From JBGMEA01 sp041447245 (GTDB taxonomy: Bacteria > Bacillota > Clostridia > Eubacteriales > Anaerofustaceae): 64,000 nucleotides of DNA. The stretch covers positions 4,571 to 68,570 of the forward strand of contig JBGMEA010000021.1 of assembly GCA_041447245.1 (NCBI GenBank), written 5' to 3'. The position numbers and the translations under genes were made by a program. This document shows, piece after piece, positions 1 to 8,724 of the stretch. Each line of letters opens with the position of its first letter. Within the stretch, counting starts at the first letter, position 1. Under the pieces are notes generated by a model that was not told the origin of the DNA, made no database searches, and saw only the letters and a list, made by a program, of their open reading frames with translations.

Positions 1-437
1 AAATAACGGCAGGACAAACCCCATCCTCCGCCGAGTACATATCCGCATATCCCCACGGTCGGGCAGTCACCTCCCGCAAACGGGAATCCTTCTGCGGCAA
101 GAAAATCATACAATTGCCGATTGTTGACCCCGCATTCCGCGTGAAGCATACCATCACGAATCGAAATACCCTTCCTTTCACTCACATCGATTACCATCAA
201 ACCGTCTCCGGTTGAATATCCCTCATAATGATGCCCTCCGTTTCGAATACGAAACGGTATTTTGTTTGCTTTTGCAAAGCGGAGCGCACGAATGATATCG
301 GTACGATCCCTGCAATAAACAATGAGATCGGGATGCCGATCAACCGCGCGGTTCCAGTGCGTTCTGCACACATCATATTCTTTGTCGTTTTGTCGCACGA
401 TTCTTCCGCTCAGCGGGAAATCGTCCTTTTGTTTCAT
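1..437 (-). CDS. FAD-linked oxidase (BBE-like), 3' part outside window
   Basis: The reverse strand has an open frame from an ATG at 437 (ribosome site GAGGTGG just upstream) that runs off the window start, giving 145 residues. It reads MKQKDDFPLSGRIVRQND at the N-terminus and contains RNGGHHYEGYS and GGGWG. These are the FAD-binding motifs of the FAD_binding_4 / berberine-bridge oxidoreductase family, in which the His of the GGHHY motif can hold FAD covalently. Family members are usually about 440-460 aa, so roughly the C-terminal two thirds, including the substrate domain, is missing here. The substrate cannot be predicted. An AT-rich stretch with TATAAT on the reverse strand at 509-514 may be its -10 element. 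Confidence 0.8.
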   Translation of the reverse strand, partial: MKQKDDFPLSGRIVRQNDKEYDVCRTHWNRAVDRHPDLIVYCRDRTDIIRALRFAKANKIPFRIRNGGHHYEGYSTGDGLMVIDVSERKGISIRDGMLHAECGVNNRQLYDFLAAEGFPFAGGDCPTVGICGYVLGGGWGLSCRY

Positions 438-554
438 ATGTCCACCTCATATTTCTGTGCCCGGGGAATCGTTTTGCACGAATATCCGATCATAGATATG
501 CTGATTTCATTATATCATGATTCACCGAAAAAATTCCCAAAATCAAATTCATAC

Positions 555-575
555 AAAAAACACCCCGAAGGGTGT
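555..575 (-). terminator. Intrinsic terminator after the PAS-GGDEF gene
   Basis: On the reverse strand, ACACCC-TTCG-GGGTGT forms a 6-bp stem with a stable tetraloop and is followed by six T residues. It lies 13 bases past the stop codon of the diguanylate cyclase gene. Confidence 0.8.
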
Positions 576-587
576 CGTTGAAAACCA

Positions 588-1454
588 TTATACAACAACC
601 CGGTTTTTTCCGTGATGTTTTGCTTCATACAGTTTCTGATCGGCCAGATCAATCAGTTCGTCCAAGGTTTTTTCTACGGTCAGCTCTTTGACTCCGATAC
701 TTACGCCGACACGCAGATTTCGATTTGCGCCGATCGAAATATCTGTCTCCGATACCGCACTTAATATCCGGTCTGCAACCTGTTCCGCAGCAAACATATC
801 GGCGGAAACACAGGCAAAGAACTCATCTCCTCCGTATCTGCCCAATATATCGTCATCGCGCATATGCGCGCCGATGATTCCCGCAACTCTTGCCAAAACA
901 ATATCACCCGCATTGTGCCCGTAGGTGTCGTTCACCTGCTTGAACCAGTCGATATCAATCATCAGAATGCTCATCGGATTTCCGAGTTCCTTTGCGCTTC
1001 GGAATATTTTCTGCATCAGCTGATGCGCAAACTGCCTGTTGTAAGTATGACACAGAGAATCATACTGTGCCATTTCGATCAGCCGCTGCCCTTCAATCCG
1101 TTCCGACACATCCATACAACTGCCGATAAAACCCAAAAATTTTCCGTCGTCGTCATAATAAGGAACTCCGCGGTCATTGATCCAACGATATTCTCCGTCA
1201 AAACGTTTCAGACGATAATCCATTTCAAATGCAGACTGCGCCTCAAAATGTTCCAGATAGACTTTTACACAGCGGGAATAATCATCGGGATGCACCCCTT
1301 CCGCCCAACCAAAACCCAACTCCTGCGCCAGACTCCGACCGGTGAATGCCAGCCATGTTTTGTTGAAATAATCACATTTTGTGGTTAAATCTGCTCTCCA
1401 GATCATATTGGGTGAGGATTCGACAATCAGTCGGTACTGTTCATTGCTCAGCAT
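588..1454 (-). CDS. PAS-GGDEF diguanylate cyclase
   Basis: A 288-aa soluble protein. Residues 5-120 form a PAS fold ending in the PAC-like stretch FIGSCMDVSERIEGQ. Residues 125-288 form a GGDEF domain with the active-site GGDEF at 208-212, the metal-binding Asp at 167 in MIDIDWFK, and an intact RxxD inhibitory site (RDDD, 199-202) exactly five residues before the active-site loop. It should make cyclic di-GMP from two GTP, with product inhibition, in response to a ligand bound by the PAS domain. No membrane segment is visible. It is a single-gene unit with its own terminator. A second GGDEF protein lies at 13451-14830, but no EAL or HD-GYP phosphodiesterase was seen in this window. Confidence 0.93.
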   Translation of the reverse strand: MLSNEQYRLIVESSPNMIWRADLTTKCDYFNKTWLAFTGRSLAQELGFGWAEGVHPDDYSRCVKVYLEHFEAQSAFEMDYRLKRFDGEYRWINDRGVPYYDDDGKFLGFIGSCMDVSERIEGQRLIEMAQYDSLCHTYNRQFAHQLMQKIFRSAKELGNPMSILMIDIDWFKQVNDTYGHNAGDIVLARVAGIIGAHMRDDDILGRYGGDEFFACVSADMFAAEQVADRILSAVSETDISIGANRNLRVGVSIGVKELTVEKTLDELIDLADQKLYEAKHHGKNRVVV

Positions 1455-1552
1455 AACGAAACCTCCGATGAATCCGACGCGCGGACCTATTTCTAAAATT
1501 ATCTTATCATTGATTTTGAAAATTTACAATGCAATTTTAAAATTAAAATGCT

Positions 1553-1577
1553 AAAAAGGACGACCATTCAGCCGTCC
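1553..1577 (-). terminator. Intrinsic terminator after metF
   Basis: On the reverse strand, GGACG and CGTCC pair across a 10-base loop and are followed by TTTTT. The element lies 22 bases past the metF stop codon. Confidence 0.7.
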
Positions 1578-1598
1578 CCATGTTGTGTCTAAAACGAG

Positions 1599-2462
1599 TT
1601 AACGATCTGTCCTGATGCCGGAGGCATTCAGAATTTCCGCGACATCGTCATATTTGTTAAGCGCATACATATGCAGCCCTTCGATGCCTGCGTTCATATA
1701 GCGGTGAATCAGATTAGCCGTATATTCGATGCCTGCTTTTTTGTAATCCGCATCATTGTCGCCGTATTTTCCGATCAGTTCCGCAAGGTCTTTCGGAATG
1801 GAACAACCGTTGGAAAGCGTCATACGAATGGTCGCATTTTTTGAAAGCACCGGCATGATTCCCATAACCACAGGCAGAAAAATGCCCGCAGCGCGAATCT
1901 GTTCGATCCAATATTCATACTGTTCCACATCATAACACAGCTGGCTCATCAAAAACGATGCGCCTGAGTCCTGCTTCACGCGCAAATGAGCGATGTCCGC
2001 CGTCATCGATCCGCTCTGAATATGCTTTTCTGGATAGCAGGCAGCTGCGATACAGAACTGAGGAAATTCTTTGCTGATAAACGAAATCAGATCGTTCGCA
2101 TAGCTGAAATCCCCGCGTGTGCCTTCCCATCCTGCGGGCAGGTCACCGCGCATGGCGAGAATATTTTCCACTCCCATATCGAGATATTCTTTCAGGTAAG
2201 TCTTAATGTCCGCTTTCGTGTTCCCGATGCAGGTAAAATGCGTCATGCATTCCACATCGGCTTTTTTGATCGCTCCGCATACTTCGGTGTTGCGTCCTTT
2301 GTTGGAACCGCCCGCACCGTAAGTGCAGCTGATAAAATCGGGTTTGAACCCATAGAGTTTTCCGAGCACGTCGAGAAGCGGCTCCATCGGCTGATCCGCT
2401 TTCGGCGGAAACACTTCAAAAGAAAAACTCATCCGTTCGTCAAAAATATCTGCAATTCTCAT
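1599..2462 (-). CDS. metF: Methylenetetrahydrofolate reductase
   Basis: Reduces 5,10-methylene-THF to 5-methyl-THF with a flavin cofactor, supplying methyl groups for methionine synthesis. The 287-aa protein has the family landmarks in order: FSFEVFPPK near the N-terminus with the catalytic Glu (residue 16), the SCTYGAGGS loop, MTHFTC, and NILAMRGDLP. Length matches bacterial MetF (about 290 aa). I start at the second ATG, 2462, because the GAGGGT ribosome site directly abuts the first ATG (2468) and is properly spaced only from the second. No methionine synthase or S-box leader is visible next to it, so it appears to be a lone gene between the AT-rich AbiTii pair and the GGDEF gene. Confidence 0.96.
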   Translation of the reverse strand: MRIADIFDERMSFSFEVFPPKADQPMEPLLDVLGKLYGFKPDFISCTYGAGGSNKGRNTEVCGAIKKADVECMTHFTCIGNTKADIKTYLKEYLDMGVENILAMRGDLPAGWEGTRGDFSYANDLISFISKEFPQFCIAAACYPEKHIQSGSMTADIAHLRVKQDSGASFLMSQLCYDVEQYEYWIEQIRAAGIFLPVVMGIMPVLSKNATIRMTLSNGCSIPKDLAELIGKYGDNDADYKKAGIEYTANLIHRYMNAGIEGLHMYALNKYDDVAEILNASGIRTDR

Positions 2463-2554
2463 TTTCATACCCTCATTTCATTGAATTCATTCTATTGTCA
2501 GTATACCTCTTTTTGCTCTGTTTCGCGTGATATTTGCAACAAAAATCGAATAAA

Positions 2555-3202
2555 TTATTTTTGTTCTTGAGAAGAACTCGCACTGTCCTGTTGAATTTGA
2601 GTGCTTTCTACACTTCCGTAAAAATTATTAGTATAGTTATTAATAATTGCAGTACTTTTTGCTATTTCTTTTTCTGAATCTGAAAATTGTAAGTCCTCAC
2701 CAGTTATATCATTTTCTTCTAACGTTATAGCCCAATCTAAAATAATATTTCTAACTTTCTCAATTATGCTATTGATTTGATTAGTGTCTATTTCTAAGCG
2801 ATAATTTGTTTCAATATCGCATGCTTTTGAAAGTAAATCGTTAGCTTTTGCAAAAAAATTTATTATTGCCCTTTGATTTTTAGCATTATTATCAATATTT
2901 ATCAATAGTGAAATTGCGTCCGGTAATTTTGTCCTCTTGAATTTATTTTCGGCAACTTCATCATTTATAACAACAGGAATCCAACCATGATAGGGATTCC
3001 ATGCTGTTACATCACCACTAACCTCGCGATAGTCTGGTATTTTTTCTCCTTCGGAATATCCATTTAGCTCATATTCAATCCATTTTTGAAATTCCGGCAA
3101 TTTCAGTTTCCTCGCAGCTATATACGCCTTTCGCAATAGCATTAAAATGTCACTTTCCTGATCTATTGCTTCTTTCTGTAATTCAATAATTAATCCTGAC
3201 AT
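2555..3202 (-). CDS. AbiTii-domain protein (candidate abortive-infection factor)
   Basis: A 215-aa AT-rich gene. The N-terminal 75 residues (MSGLIIELQKEAID..., LLRKAYIAARKLKLPEFQKWIEYELNGY) match the AbiTii domain, a family named after a lactococcal abortive-infection protein. The middle is mostly helical. The C-terminus carries IINNYTNNFYGSVES followed by TQIQQDSASS, a polar Asn/Gln-rich motif typical of AbiTii proteins. The frame could start at a GTG (3211), but AGGTG lies 7 bases before the ATG at 3202, which I chose. It follows the 119-aa gene by nine bases and is clearly co-transcribed. Base composition is far more AT-rich than metF next door. A defence role is inferred from the family name and context. 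Confidence 0.8.
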   Translation of the reverse strand: MSGLIIELQKEAIDQESDILMLLRKAYIAARKLKLPEFQKWIEYELNGYSEGEKIPDYREVSGDVTAWNPYHGWIPVVINDEVAENKFKRTKLPDAISLLINIDNNAKNQRAIINFFAKANDLLSKACDIETNYRLEIDTNQINSIIEKVRNIILDWAITLEENDITGEDLQFSDSEKEIAKSTAIINNYTNNFYGSVESTQIQQDSASSSQEQK

Positions 3203-3211
3203 ATATTTCAC

Positions 3212-3571
3212 CTACATTCCAAAGTACTTAAAAATCTCTAAAATCCCTGACGCAGCCAAACTACCGGTCATTCCGATCGTCAAATTTTTTATTATATCCA
3301 AATATTTTATAATTTTTGATGGGTTTTCTCTATTTATAATTTCTTCTTGTGCCATATCTAATATTTGAGAAACTTTGTCTGCATTATCTATGTATATGTT
3401 ATTAAATTGATTTTTATATTGCATTATTTCTTGTATTAATTTATTCACTTTTTCATAATCAAAATTATTATTTTCCTTCTGAATCTGCTGAGAATTTATT
3501 GTATCTTGTTGAATTTGTATTTTCGAAGAATCGCCTGATATTTTGATTTTAAAAATCTTCTTATTTTCCAT
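3212..3571 (-). CDS. Unknown small protein, AbiTii partner, with QIQQ motif
   Basis: A 119-aa protein that I do not recognise. The ATG at 3571 is preceded by GAAAGGTGAA; upstream in-frame ATGs lack a ribosome site. Residues 6-30 read KIKISGDSSKIQIQQDTIN, which repeats the IQIQQD(S/T) motif found at the C-terminus of the AbiTii protein encoded directly downstream. A charged helical region follows (about 35-90), then a hydrophobic C-terminal stretch (LTIGMTGSLAASGILEIF) that could be one membrane helix. The shared motif suggests that the two products assemble with each other. The gene is AT-rich and upstream in the same two-gene unit. Function is unknown. Confidence 0.65.
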   Translation of the reverse strand: MENKKIFKIKISGDSSKIQIQQDTINSQQIQKENNNFDYEKVNKLIQEIMQYKNQFNNIYIDNADKVSQILDMAQEEIINRENPSKIIKYLDIIKNLTIGMTGSLAASGILEIFKYFGM

Positions 3572-3686
3572 CAGTTCACCTTTCTTTAACTCATTAGCTC
3601 GGTTACTCATCACTCATATTAATGGATAAATTTTTACTATATCATTTTATTAAATTATTTAAATTTTGATTATGGCTCCTAAACAT

Positions 3687-4199
3687 CTACATTGCCTCCT
3701 CATCCTTCTGATTTGTTATACATTTCCTCCTGCAACTGCAAAAATAAGATGTCGGCACAGCCATCCCCACAATCAGACAGAGCGTATACAGAACCAGAAA
3801 CAGATCATCCTGCGCAAGAATCATAAAGAAAGCAGGCAATAATGCCACAACAATCATACCGAAAAACAGAATTGTCCTTATCACTTCCGACGAAGCTTCT
3901 CTGTTGCCGTTCTCGATTTCTTTCCGTTTCTCTTTTTTCATCACATAAAAAAGAAAGCAACCATAGCCGAACATACTGATCAGCCATACCACCAATGACC
4001 AAACAGAATAACGAGCCGATCCGATGCCTCCGAATACAATACACGACAAATAAACTGGAATCAAACGGTTTCTCAGCTTCGATTGCATCAGATACCTTAT
4101 GCGATCCATGCACGGGCAAACATCATCACATGCACGATATTCCGAATTGTGATTTTGATTCGTATCGATGCCGCCATCCTTTCTTTCTTCAATCATCAT
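3687..4199 (-). CDS. Small four-helix membrane protein, Cys-rich ends
   Basis: A 170-aa protein of unknown family. An N-terminal soluble part of about 45 residues contains CDDVCPC. Four hydrophobic segments follow, roughly 47-62, 68-88, 108-130 and 132-152, with a KKEKRKE basic loop in the middle. The C-terminus carries a second Cys cluster (YFCSCRRKC). The paired Cys groups could bind metal or form disulfides, but this is speculation. Its start overlaps the stop of the DHFR-like gene by four bases, so the two are translationally coupled; AAGGA precedes the tandem ATGs. Composition matches the surrounding backbone rather than the AT-rich genes. Confidence 0.6.
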   Translation of the reverse strand: MMIEERKDGGIDTNQNHNSEYRACDDVCPCMDRIRYLMQSKLRNRLIPVYLSCIVFGGIGSARYSVWSLVVWLISMFGYGCFLFYVMKKEKRKEIENGNREASSEVIRTILFFGMIVVALLPAFFMILAQDDLFLVLYTLCLIVGMAVPTSYFCSCRRKCITNQKDEEAM

Positions 4200-4729
4200 A
4201 AAATCCTTCTTTCGTAAATCAGCTCAGCGGCACCGTTTTCCCGATTGATTTGTTTCAGGTGCAGAAGCCTGCTCGGCAAATCGGAGCGGAACAGCGGCAC
4301 GCCGGTGCCCAAAATAACGGGAAGTACGCGATACAGATCAATCACATCCTCGCGGATACATTGGTTGATGACATCCGCACCGCCGCAAATCCAGATGTGC
4401 TTTCCTTCTTTTGCTTTCAGTTCTCGGATCAAATCGCGAACGGAACCATCGCGGGCAGAAACACCTTCGCGCTCTTCCATGGCGTGATGCGTCATCACAT
4501 AAGTCAGACGTTCTTCATACACCCATTTGTCCGGCACAAGCTTCGTGACCAATTGATGATAGGTGTTTCGTCCCATCACAATCGTATCGACAGTATCAAG
4601 AAAAGCGGAATATCCGTAGTCTCCGCGATACGATTTTTCTTCTCCTTCCATCCAAGCCACACCGCCGCCGCTGTCCGCAATCATTCCGTCAAGACTGACT
4701 GCAAGATAACAAACAACCACTCTGTCCAT
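4196..4729 (-). CDS. DHFR-like reductase, RibD C-terminal family (YyaP/YwjB type)
   Basis: A 177-aa soluble protein starting MDRVVVCYLAVSLDGMIAD, the typical first strand and loop of the RibD_C / dihydrofolate-reductase-like fold. Further landmarks are TIVMGRNTYHQL (NADPH-binding helix), KHIWICGGADVINQC and LPVILGTGVPLF. Family members use NAD(P)H to reduce pterin-like or other heterocyclic substrates, but most of these small stand-alone versions have no assigned substrate. Length is normal. It is the first gene of a two-gene unit with the overlapping membrane protein downstream. Confidence 0.85.
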   Translation of the reverse strand: MDRVVVCYLAVSLDGMIADSGGGVAWMEGEEKSYRGDYGYSAFLDTVDTIVMGRNTYHQLVTKLVPDKWVYEERLTYVMTHHAMEEREGVSARDGSVRDLIRELKAKEGKHIWICGGADVINQCIREDVIDLYRVLPVILGTGVPLFRSDLPSRLLHLKQINRENGAAELIYERRIL

Positions 4730-4964
4730 ATCAGCTCCTTTCTCGCGCAGCCGCCAGCCGTTGATATCCTGATGATATTGATTATACCATATATTCTGTA
4801 TATTTCATCGATAATTCAATTAATCGACACCACTGCAACCGAAAAACAATCATGAATTTGCTTCGGATAATTATTTTTTATGATATCACTTTTCGCGCAA
4901 TTTTGTTATACTGTGCTCAGCAGCATCAAGCTGCGCAAGCGATTATATCGCAGGAGGTTGCATT

Positions 4965-5834
4965 ATGACTTATGTTATCATTGCATTGGTTGCAGTAGTA
5001 CTTGCCCTGTTTTTTTCCGGCATCCGTATTGTGCGTCCCACAAGCAGAGGGCTTGTCGAAACGCTCGGAAAATACACCCGCTACGCGGAACCGGGCTTTC
5101 ACTGGATTTTTCCAGGCATCCAGAAAATGTTTATTGTCAATATCACCGAGCAGATGTTCAATGCGGATCCTCAGGTCATCATCACGAACGATAACCTGAA
5201 TGCAACGGTTGATGCTCAGGTCTATTTTCGCATCCGTCCGGACGAGGAGAGCGTGAAAAACTCCATGTACAACGTCAACAACTATCAATACCAGATCATC
5301 AATCTGGCTCGTACAACACTTCGAAACATCATCGGAACCATGACACTGAAATCGGCAAACAGCGAACGCGGAAAGATCAATACCGATCTGCAGCAGACAC
5401 TGCGCGATGAAACCGGCAAATGGGGCATTGATATCGTGCGTACGGAGCTGAAAGAAATCGACCCGCCGAAAGACGTGCAGGAAACGATGAATAAGGTCGT
5501 CAAAGCGGAAAACGAAAAAATCGCAGCCGTCGATTTTGCGACTGCCGCAGAAACCACCGCAGACGGGATCAAACGTTCCGAAATCAAAAAAGCGGAAGGA
5601 ATCAAACAGGCGAAGATTCTGGAAGCGGAAGGCGAAGCGCAGTCCATCAAACTCGTCAACGAAGCCGCGCAGGAATATTTTGTCGGCAACGCACAGATGC
5701 TCAGACAGCTTCAAGCCGTTGAAACCGCACTGCAAAACAATGCCAAAATCGTCGTGCCGTCCGATGCGGAACTGGTCAATGTCATCGGCGAACTTGCGGG
5801 TGTACTCCCGATGAAAAAAATAACGAAAGACTAA
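4965..5834 (+). CDS. SPFH / band-7 membrane-anchored protein
   Basis: A 289-aa stomatin/prohibitin-like protein. Residues 3-20 form an N-terminal membrane anchor. The SPFH domain spans about 24-190 (IRIVRPTSRGLVETLGKYTR, PGFHWIFPGIQK, DAQVYFRI, LRNIIGTMTL). An Ala/Glu/Lys-rich coiled coil follows (about 185-245: EIKKAEGIKQAKILEAEGEAQ), used for oligomerisation in this family. Such proteins form ring-like membrane microdomains and influence protease or transporter complexes. No NfeD partner gene is adjacent. GCAGGAGG lies seven bases before the ATG. It is a single-gene unit ending in a strong terminator. Confidence 0.92.
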   Translation: MTYVIIALVAVVLALFFSGIRIVRPTSRGLVETLGKYTRYAEPGFHWIFPGIQKMFIVNITEQMFNADPQVIITNDNLNATVDAQVYFRIRPDEESVKNSMYNVNNYQYQIINLARTTLRNIIGTMTLKSANSERGKINTDLQQTLRDETGKWGIDIVRTELKEIDPPKDVQETMNKVVKAENEKIAAVDFATAAETTADGIKRSEIKKAEGIKQAKILEAEGEAQSIKLVNEAAQEYFVGNAQMLRQLQAVETALQNNAKIVVPSDAELVNVIGELAGVLPMKKITKD

Positions 5835-5866
5835 TTGAATCTATCGCAAAAAAACATCCTTGTGGA

Positions 5867-5913
5867 AAATCAGTAATACACGCTTATTACGGGCAAGTAT
5901 TACTGATTTTTTT
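5867..5913 (+). terminator. Strong intrinsic terminator after the SPFH gene
   Basis: AAATCAGTAATAC pairs perfectly with GTATTACTGATTT (13 bp) across a 17-base loop and runs into seven T residues. Confidence 0.9.
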
Positions 5914-6041
5914 GTATGCATATAAAATAAACATCAAACAATTTAGGATTTATCTTTACAAATCTATTTTCTTCTGTCAAACTAAAAATAGTTTGACATT
6001 TGAGTATATATGATTGCAATTAATATTATGGGATGGGTTTT

Positions 6042-8564
6042 ATGAAACTTCTGAAAACAATCACACTTGCGACAGCAATCCTTTGTGTATTGCTGATATC
6101 CCCGAAAAGCGGCACAGCTGCCGATACCGAGATTTTCCTGAATACACTCTCCTCCCCTTCTTCGGGCACAGGATACACTTACAGCGCAGGAATTTTGAGC
6201 ATCACTGCAGACGGCACTTATTGGATCACCACGGAAAGCACCACAGTGACGGATCGCTGCATCGTGGTCAATTCAGGAGTTGTCGCAAACATCACGCTGA
6301 ACAATGTAAAAATTGATGTTTCATCGGGAACACAATGCGCATTCGATATAAGCGGAGCAACCGTTTCGTTGACAGTGTTGGGAGAAAACACACTCAAAAG
6401 CGGAGACGATCATGCTGGGCTTGAAGTCCCGAGCGGTTCTTCGCTGACCGTCAGCGCAGCAAGCACAGGAAAACTGACCGTCGTCGGCGGATATTCGTCC
6501 GCAGGCATCGGCGGAGGGCTCAGTGCGGATGCCGGATATATCCGCATTTCAGGAGGAGAAATCATTGCAACAGGCGGATCGGATGTTGATTTGTATGGAG
6601 GCGGCGCAGGCATCGGCGGCGGTGGTTCCAACGCATCCAGCGGAAACGGCGGAAGCGGCGGTGTGATTTTTATTGACGGCGGAAAAATCGATGCCGCGGG
6701 CGGAAGCGCAGCGGCGGGCATCGGCGGCGGCTGTGTGCAATACGCTCACAGCGGGGGCAGCAGCGGAAACATTACCATATCGGGCGGAATCGTACAGGCG
6801 AACGGTTCAAACGGTGGCGCAGGCATCGGCAGCGGTTGGTACGGAAGTTGCGATTCCATCTCGATTACAGGAGGCGAAATCACTGCAATCGGCAGCGGAG
6901 GCGAACATCCCATGAGAGGCGAATGCGGCGGCGCCGGCATCGGCGGAGGGTCAAGATGTGACAATATCGGAACCATTTCGATCTCGGCGGGAACCGTTGT
7001 TGCAACCGGCAGCGATAACGCAGCCGGCATCGGATTGGGCTATGCGAATACAGGCGCAACATCCGGAACAGTCAGTATCGGCGGCGGAACAGTAACGGCG
7101 ACAGGCGGAAAAGCGGGGGCGGGTATCGGGGGCGGGCTGTCAGGAACGATTGACGTTACAATTTCCGACGGAGCCGTTACAGCACAGGGGGGACTGGGCG
7201 GTTGCGGCATCGGCGGAGGACTGGACGGAGCAGGCGGCAACATCACCGTATCGGGCGGAACCGTTTCGGCAACCGGCAGCGGCGGGGAACATCCCACCAG
7301 AGGAACGGTATACGGCGCAGGCATCGGCGGCGGTATCCATCACTCGGCGGGAACGATACAAATTTCGGGAGGAACCGTCGTTGCGATCGGTCAAAACGGA
7401 TCGGCAGGCATCGGTGGAGACGGAGGAGCGCTTGCAATAACAGGCGCCACCGTGCTTGCTGTCGGAAGTATCAATCCTGACTGGATACATTACGGGGACG
7501 ACCCGTTTTTCGCTGCGGGCATCGGCGGCTCCGTACAGGGCGACGGACTGAATATCACGATTTCAGGGAACAATACTATTGTGACGGCAAAAGGTCTGCA
7601 CGATATCGGATCGGGCTACGGTTCTTCCGTCCAAGGCACATTGCAGGTATCGGGAGGCGCCATATTGGATTCTGCCGACGGCGGACTGTTTGCCCCCTAT
7701 ACCTTTGCAGAATGTACCATCACGGGAGACGGCTCTATCCTACAGGGGATCAAGGGCACATATGATGCAGACGGAAAGCGAATTATTCTCACATCCATGA
7801 TCGATTCCTCTCATATTGTGGACGTAACCTACACGGGGAACGCCTTTACGCCTGAACTTTCGATCACAAACTGGACATCCGCTCTGACGGAAAACACCGA
7901 CTATACAGTAGCATACAGCAACAACATCAATCCGGGGACTGCGTCGGTAACGGTCAGCGGCATCGGCAATTATTCGGGAACGGTTCTGTTCCATTTCAAT
8001 ATACTGAGCAAAACGTCCGAGGAAAATAAGGGCTCGTCAAGTCCTTCGTTGATTGCAAGCGCACCACTCAACGATGATCCGCTCTTTCGGATTCTGACAG
8101 ATACGCAAAGCGGTATTAGCATATCAGGCAGTTTTACTCCAAATACTTCCCTGATCCTTTCCGATTTCGATACATCGGATCAGAATTCTTTTATCGCAAA
8201 CTACCTGCGAACTCATTCCGCAACGCTGTTATATTGCAAATCAATCCGGGTTACAAACAGTCCGGAAGGGATGATCACCATTCGGATTCCGATCGATCCG
8301 AAATACAACGGACAGCCGATACATCTGTTATGTCAAAACGGCTCACTTAACATCATTGCGGCTATTGCGAATGAAGGCGCGGTCAGTTTCACCACGGAGA
8401 TACCTTCCGCATTTGCGGTTATCATCGAAGATCAGACCGTCCCGCTTGAACTTGTTGAAAATGAAAAGACGGGGCGCTCTTCTGCTTGGATCATCGTAAT
8501 CGGCGTGGCACTGATTTCCGCACTCGGTTCCATATTATTCATTCGACACAAGAAAAAAAATTGA
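6042..8564 (+). CDS. Secreted, membrane-anchored glycine-rich beta-helix-like surface protein
   Basis: An 840-aa extracellular protein. Residues 1-27 form a signal peptide. Residues 60-135 (NITLNNVKIDV, NTLKSGDDHAGLEV) resemble the carbohydrate-binding, parallel beta-helix proteins related to Clostridium thermocellum Cthe_2159. From about 150 to 525 there are some twelve repeats, each closing with (A/G)GIGGG and containing ISGG-(T/E)(V/I)-A-TG, as expected for rungs of a beta-helix. An Ig-like region follows (about 590-650, NINPGTASVTVSGIGNYSGT), then a Thr/Ser-rich part and a C-terminal helix (about 812-833) with an RHKKKN tail. There is no LPXTG. I start at 6042 because GGGATGGG is correctly spaced from it, not from the ATG at 6033. 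It probably binds polysaccharide at the cell surface. Confidence 0.8.
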   Translation: MKLLKTITLATAILCVLLISPKSGTAADTEIFLNTLSSPSSGTGYTYSAGILSITADGTYWITTESTTVTDRCIVVNSGVVANITLNNVKIDVSSGTQCAFDISGATVSLTVLGENTLKSGDDHAGLEVPSGSSLTVSAASTGKLTVVGGYSSAGIGGGLSADAGYIRISGGEIIATGGSDVDLYGGGAGIGGGGSNASSGNGGSGGVIFIDGGKIDAAGGSAAAGIGGGCVQYAHSGGSSGNITISGGIVQANGSNGGAGIGSGWYGSCDSISITGGEITAIGSGGEHPMRGECGGAGIGGGSRCDNIGTISISAGTVVATGSDNAAGIGLGYANTGATSGTVSIGGGTVTATGGKAGAGIGGGLSGTIDVTISDGAVTAQGGLGGCGIGGGLDGAGGNITVSGGTVSATGSGGEHPTRGTVYGAGIGGGIHHSAGTIQISGGTVVAIGQNGSAGIGGDGGALAITGATVLAVGSINPDWIHYGDDPFFAAGIGGSVQGDGLNITISGNNTIVTAKGLHDIGSGYGSSVQGTLQVSGGAILDSADGGLFAPYTFAECTITGDGSILQGIKGTYDADGKRIILTSMIDSSHIVDVTYTGNAFTPELSITNWTSALTENTDYTVAYSNNINPGTASVTVSGIGNYSGTVLFHFNILSKTSEENKGSSSPSLIASAPLNDDPLFRILTDTQSGISISGSFTPNTSLILSDFDTSDQNSFIANYLRTHSATLLYCKSIRVTNSPEGMITIRIPIDPKYNGQPIHLLCQNGSLNIIAAIANEGAVSFTTEIPSAFAVIIEDQTVPLELVENEKTGRSSAWIIVIGVALISALGSILFIRHKKKN
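6500..7620 (+). repeat. Degenerate coding repeats ending in GIGGG
   Basis: About twelve imperfect tandem units inside the surface-protein gene, each closing with a GGCATCGGCGG-like core. Two units are closer copies of each other: the SGGEHP(M/T)RG segments near 6890-6950 and 7275-7335. This points to duplication within the gene. The GGC-rich repeats create long false open frames on the other strand. Confidence 0.85.
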
Positions 8565-8639
8565 TAACAATGACAAGAATAACTGCGCAAATCATTTTTT
8601 GTGAAACAGTTTACGTAAATATGGGAACCTACAAAAATT

Positions 8640-8673
8640 AAAAGCAGACATGGAAGAATCCGTCTGCTTTTTT
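8640..8673 (+). terminator. Intrinsic terminator AAAAGCAGAC / GTCTGCTTTT
   Basis: A 10-bp perfect stem with a 12-base loop followed by T residues, 76 bases past the surface-protein stop. The same stem sequence recurs at 63888-63923, ahead of a probable transposase. Confidence 0.85.
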
Positions 8674-8724
8674 AGTCTTACAATCTCTAATCAGTGAACT
8701 GACTTTGTCCTTATGCGATAAAAA

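Noticed and set aside
6410..7490. Several long minus-strand Pro/Arg-rich frames opposite the surface protein
   Set aside because: They arise from the GGC/GCC repeat composition of the glycine-rich gene.
6500..7620. Possible CRISPR-like repeat array
   Set aside because: Repeats are in frame, imperfect, of variable spacing and encode the GIGGG protein repeats.
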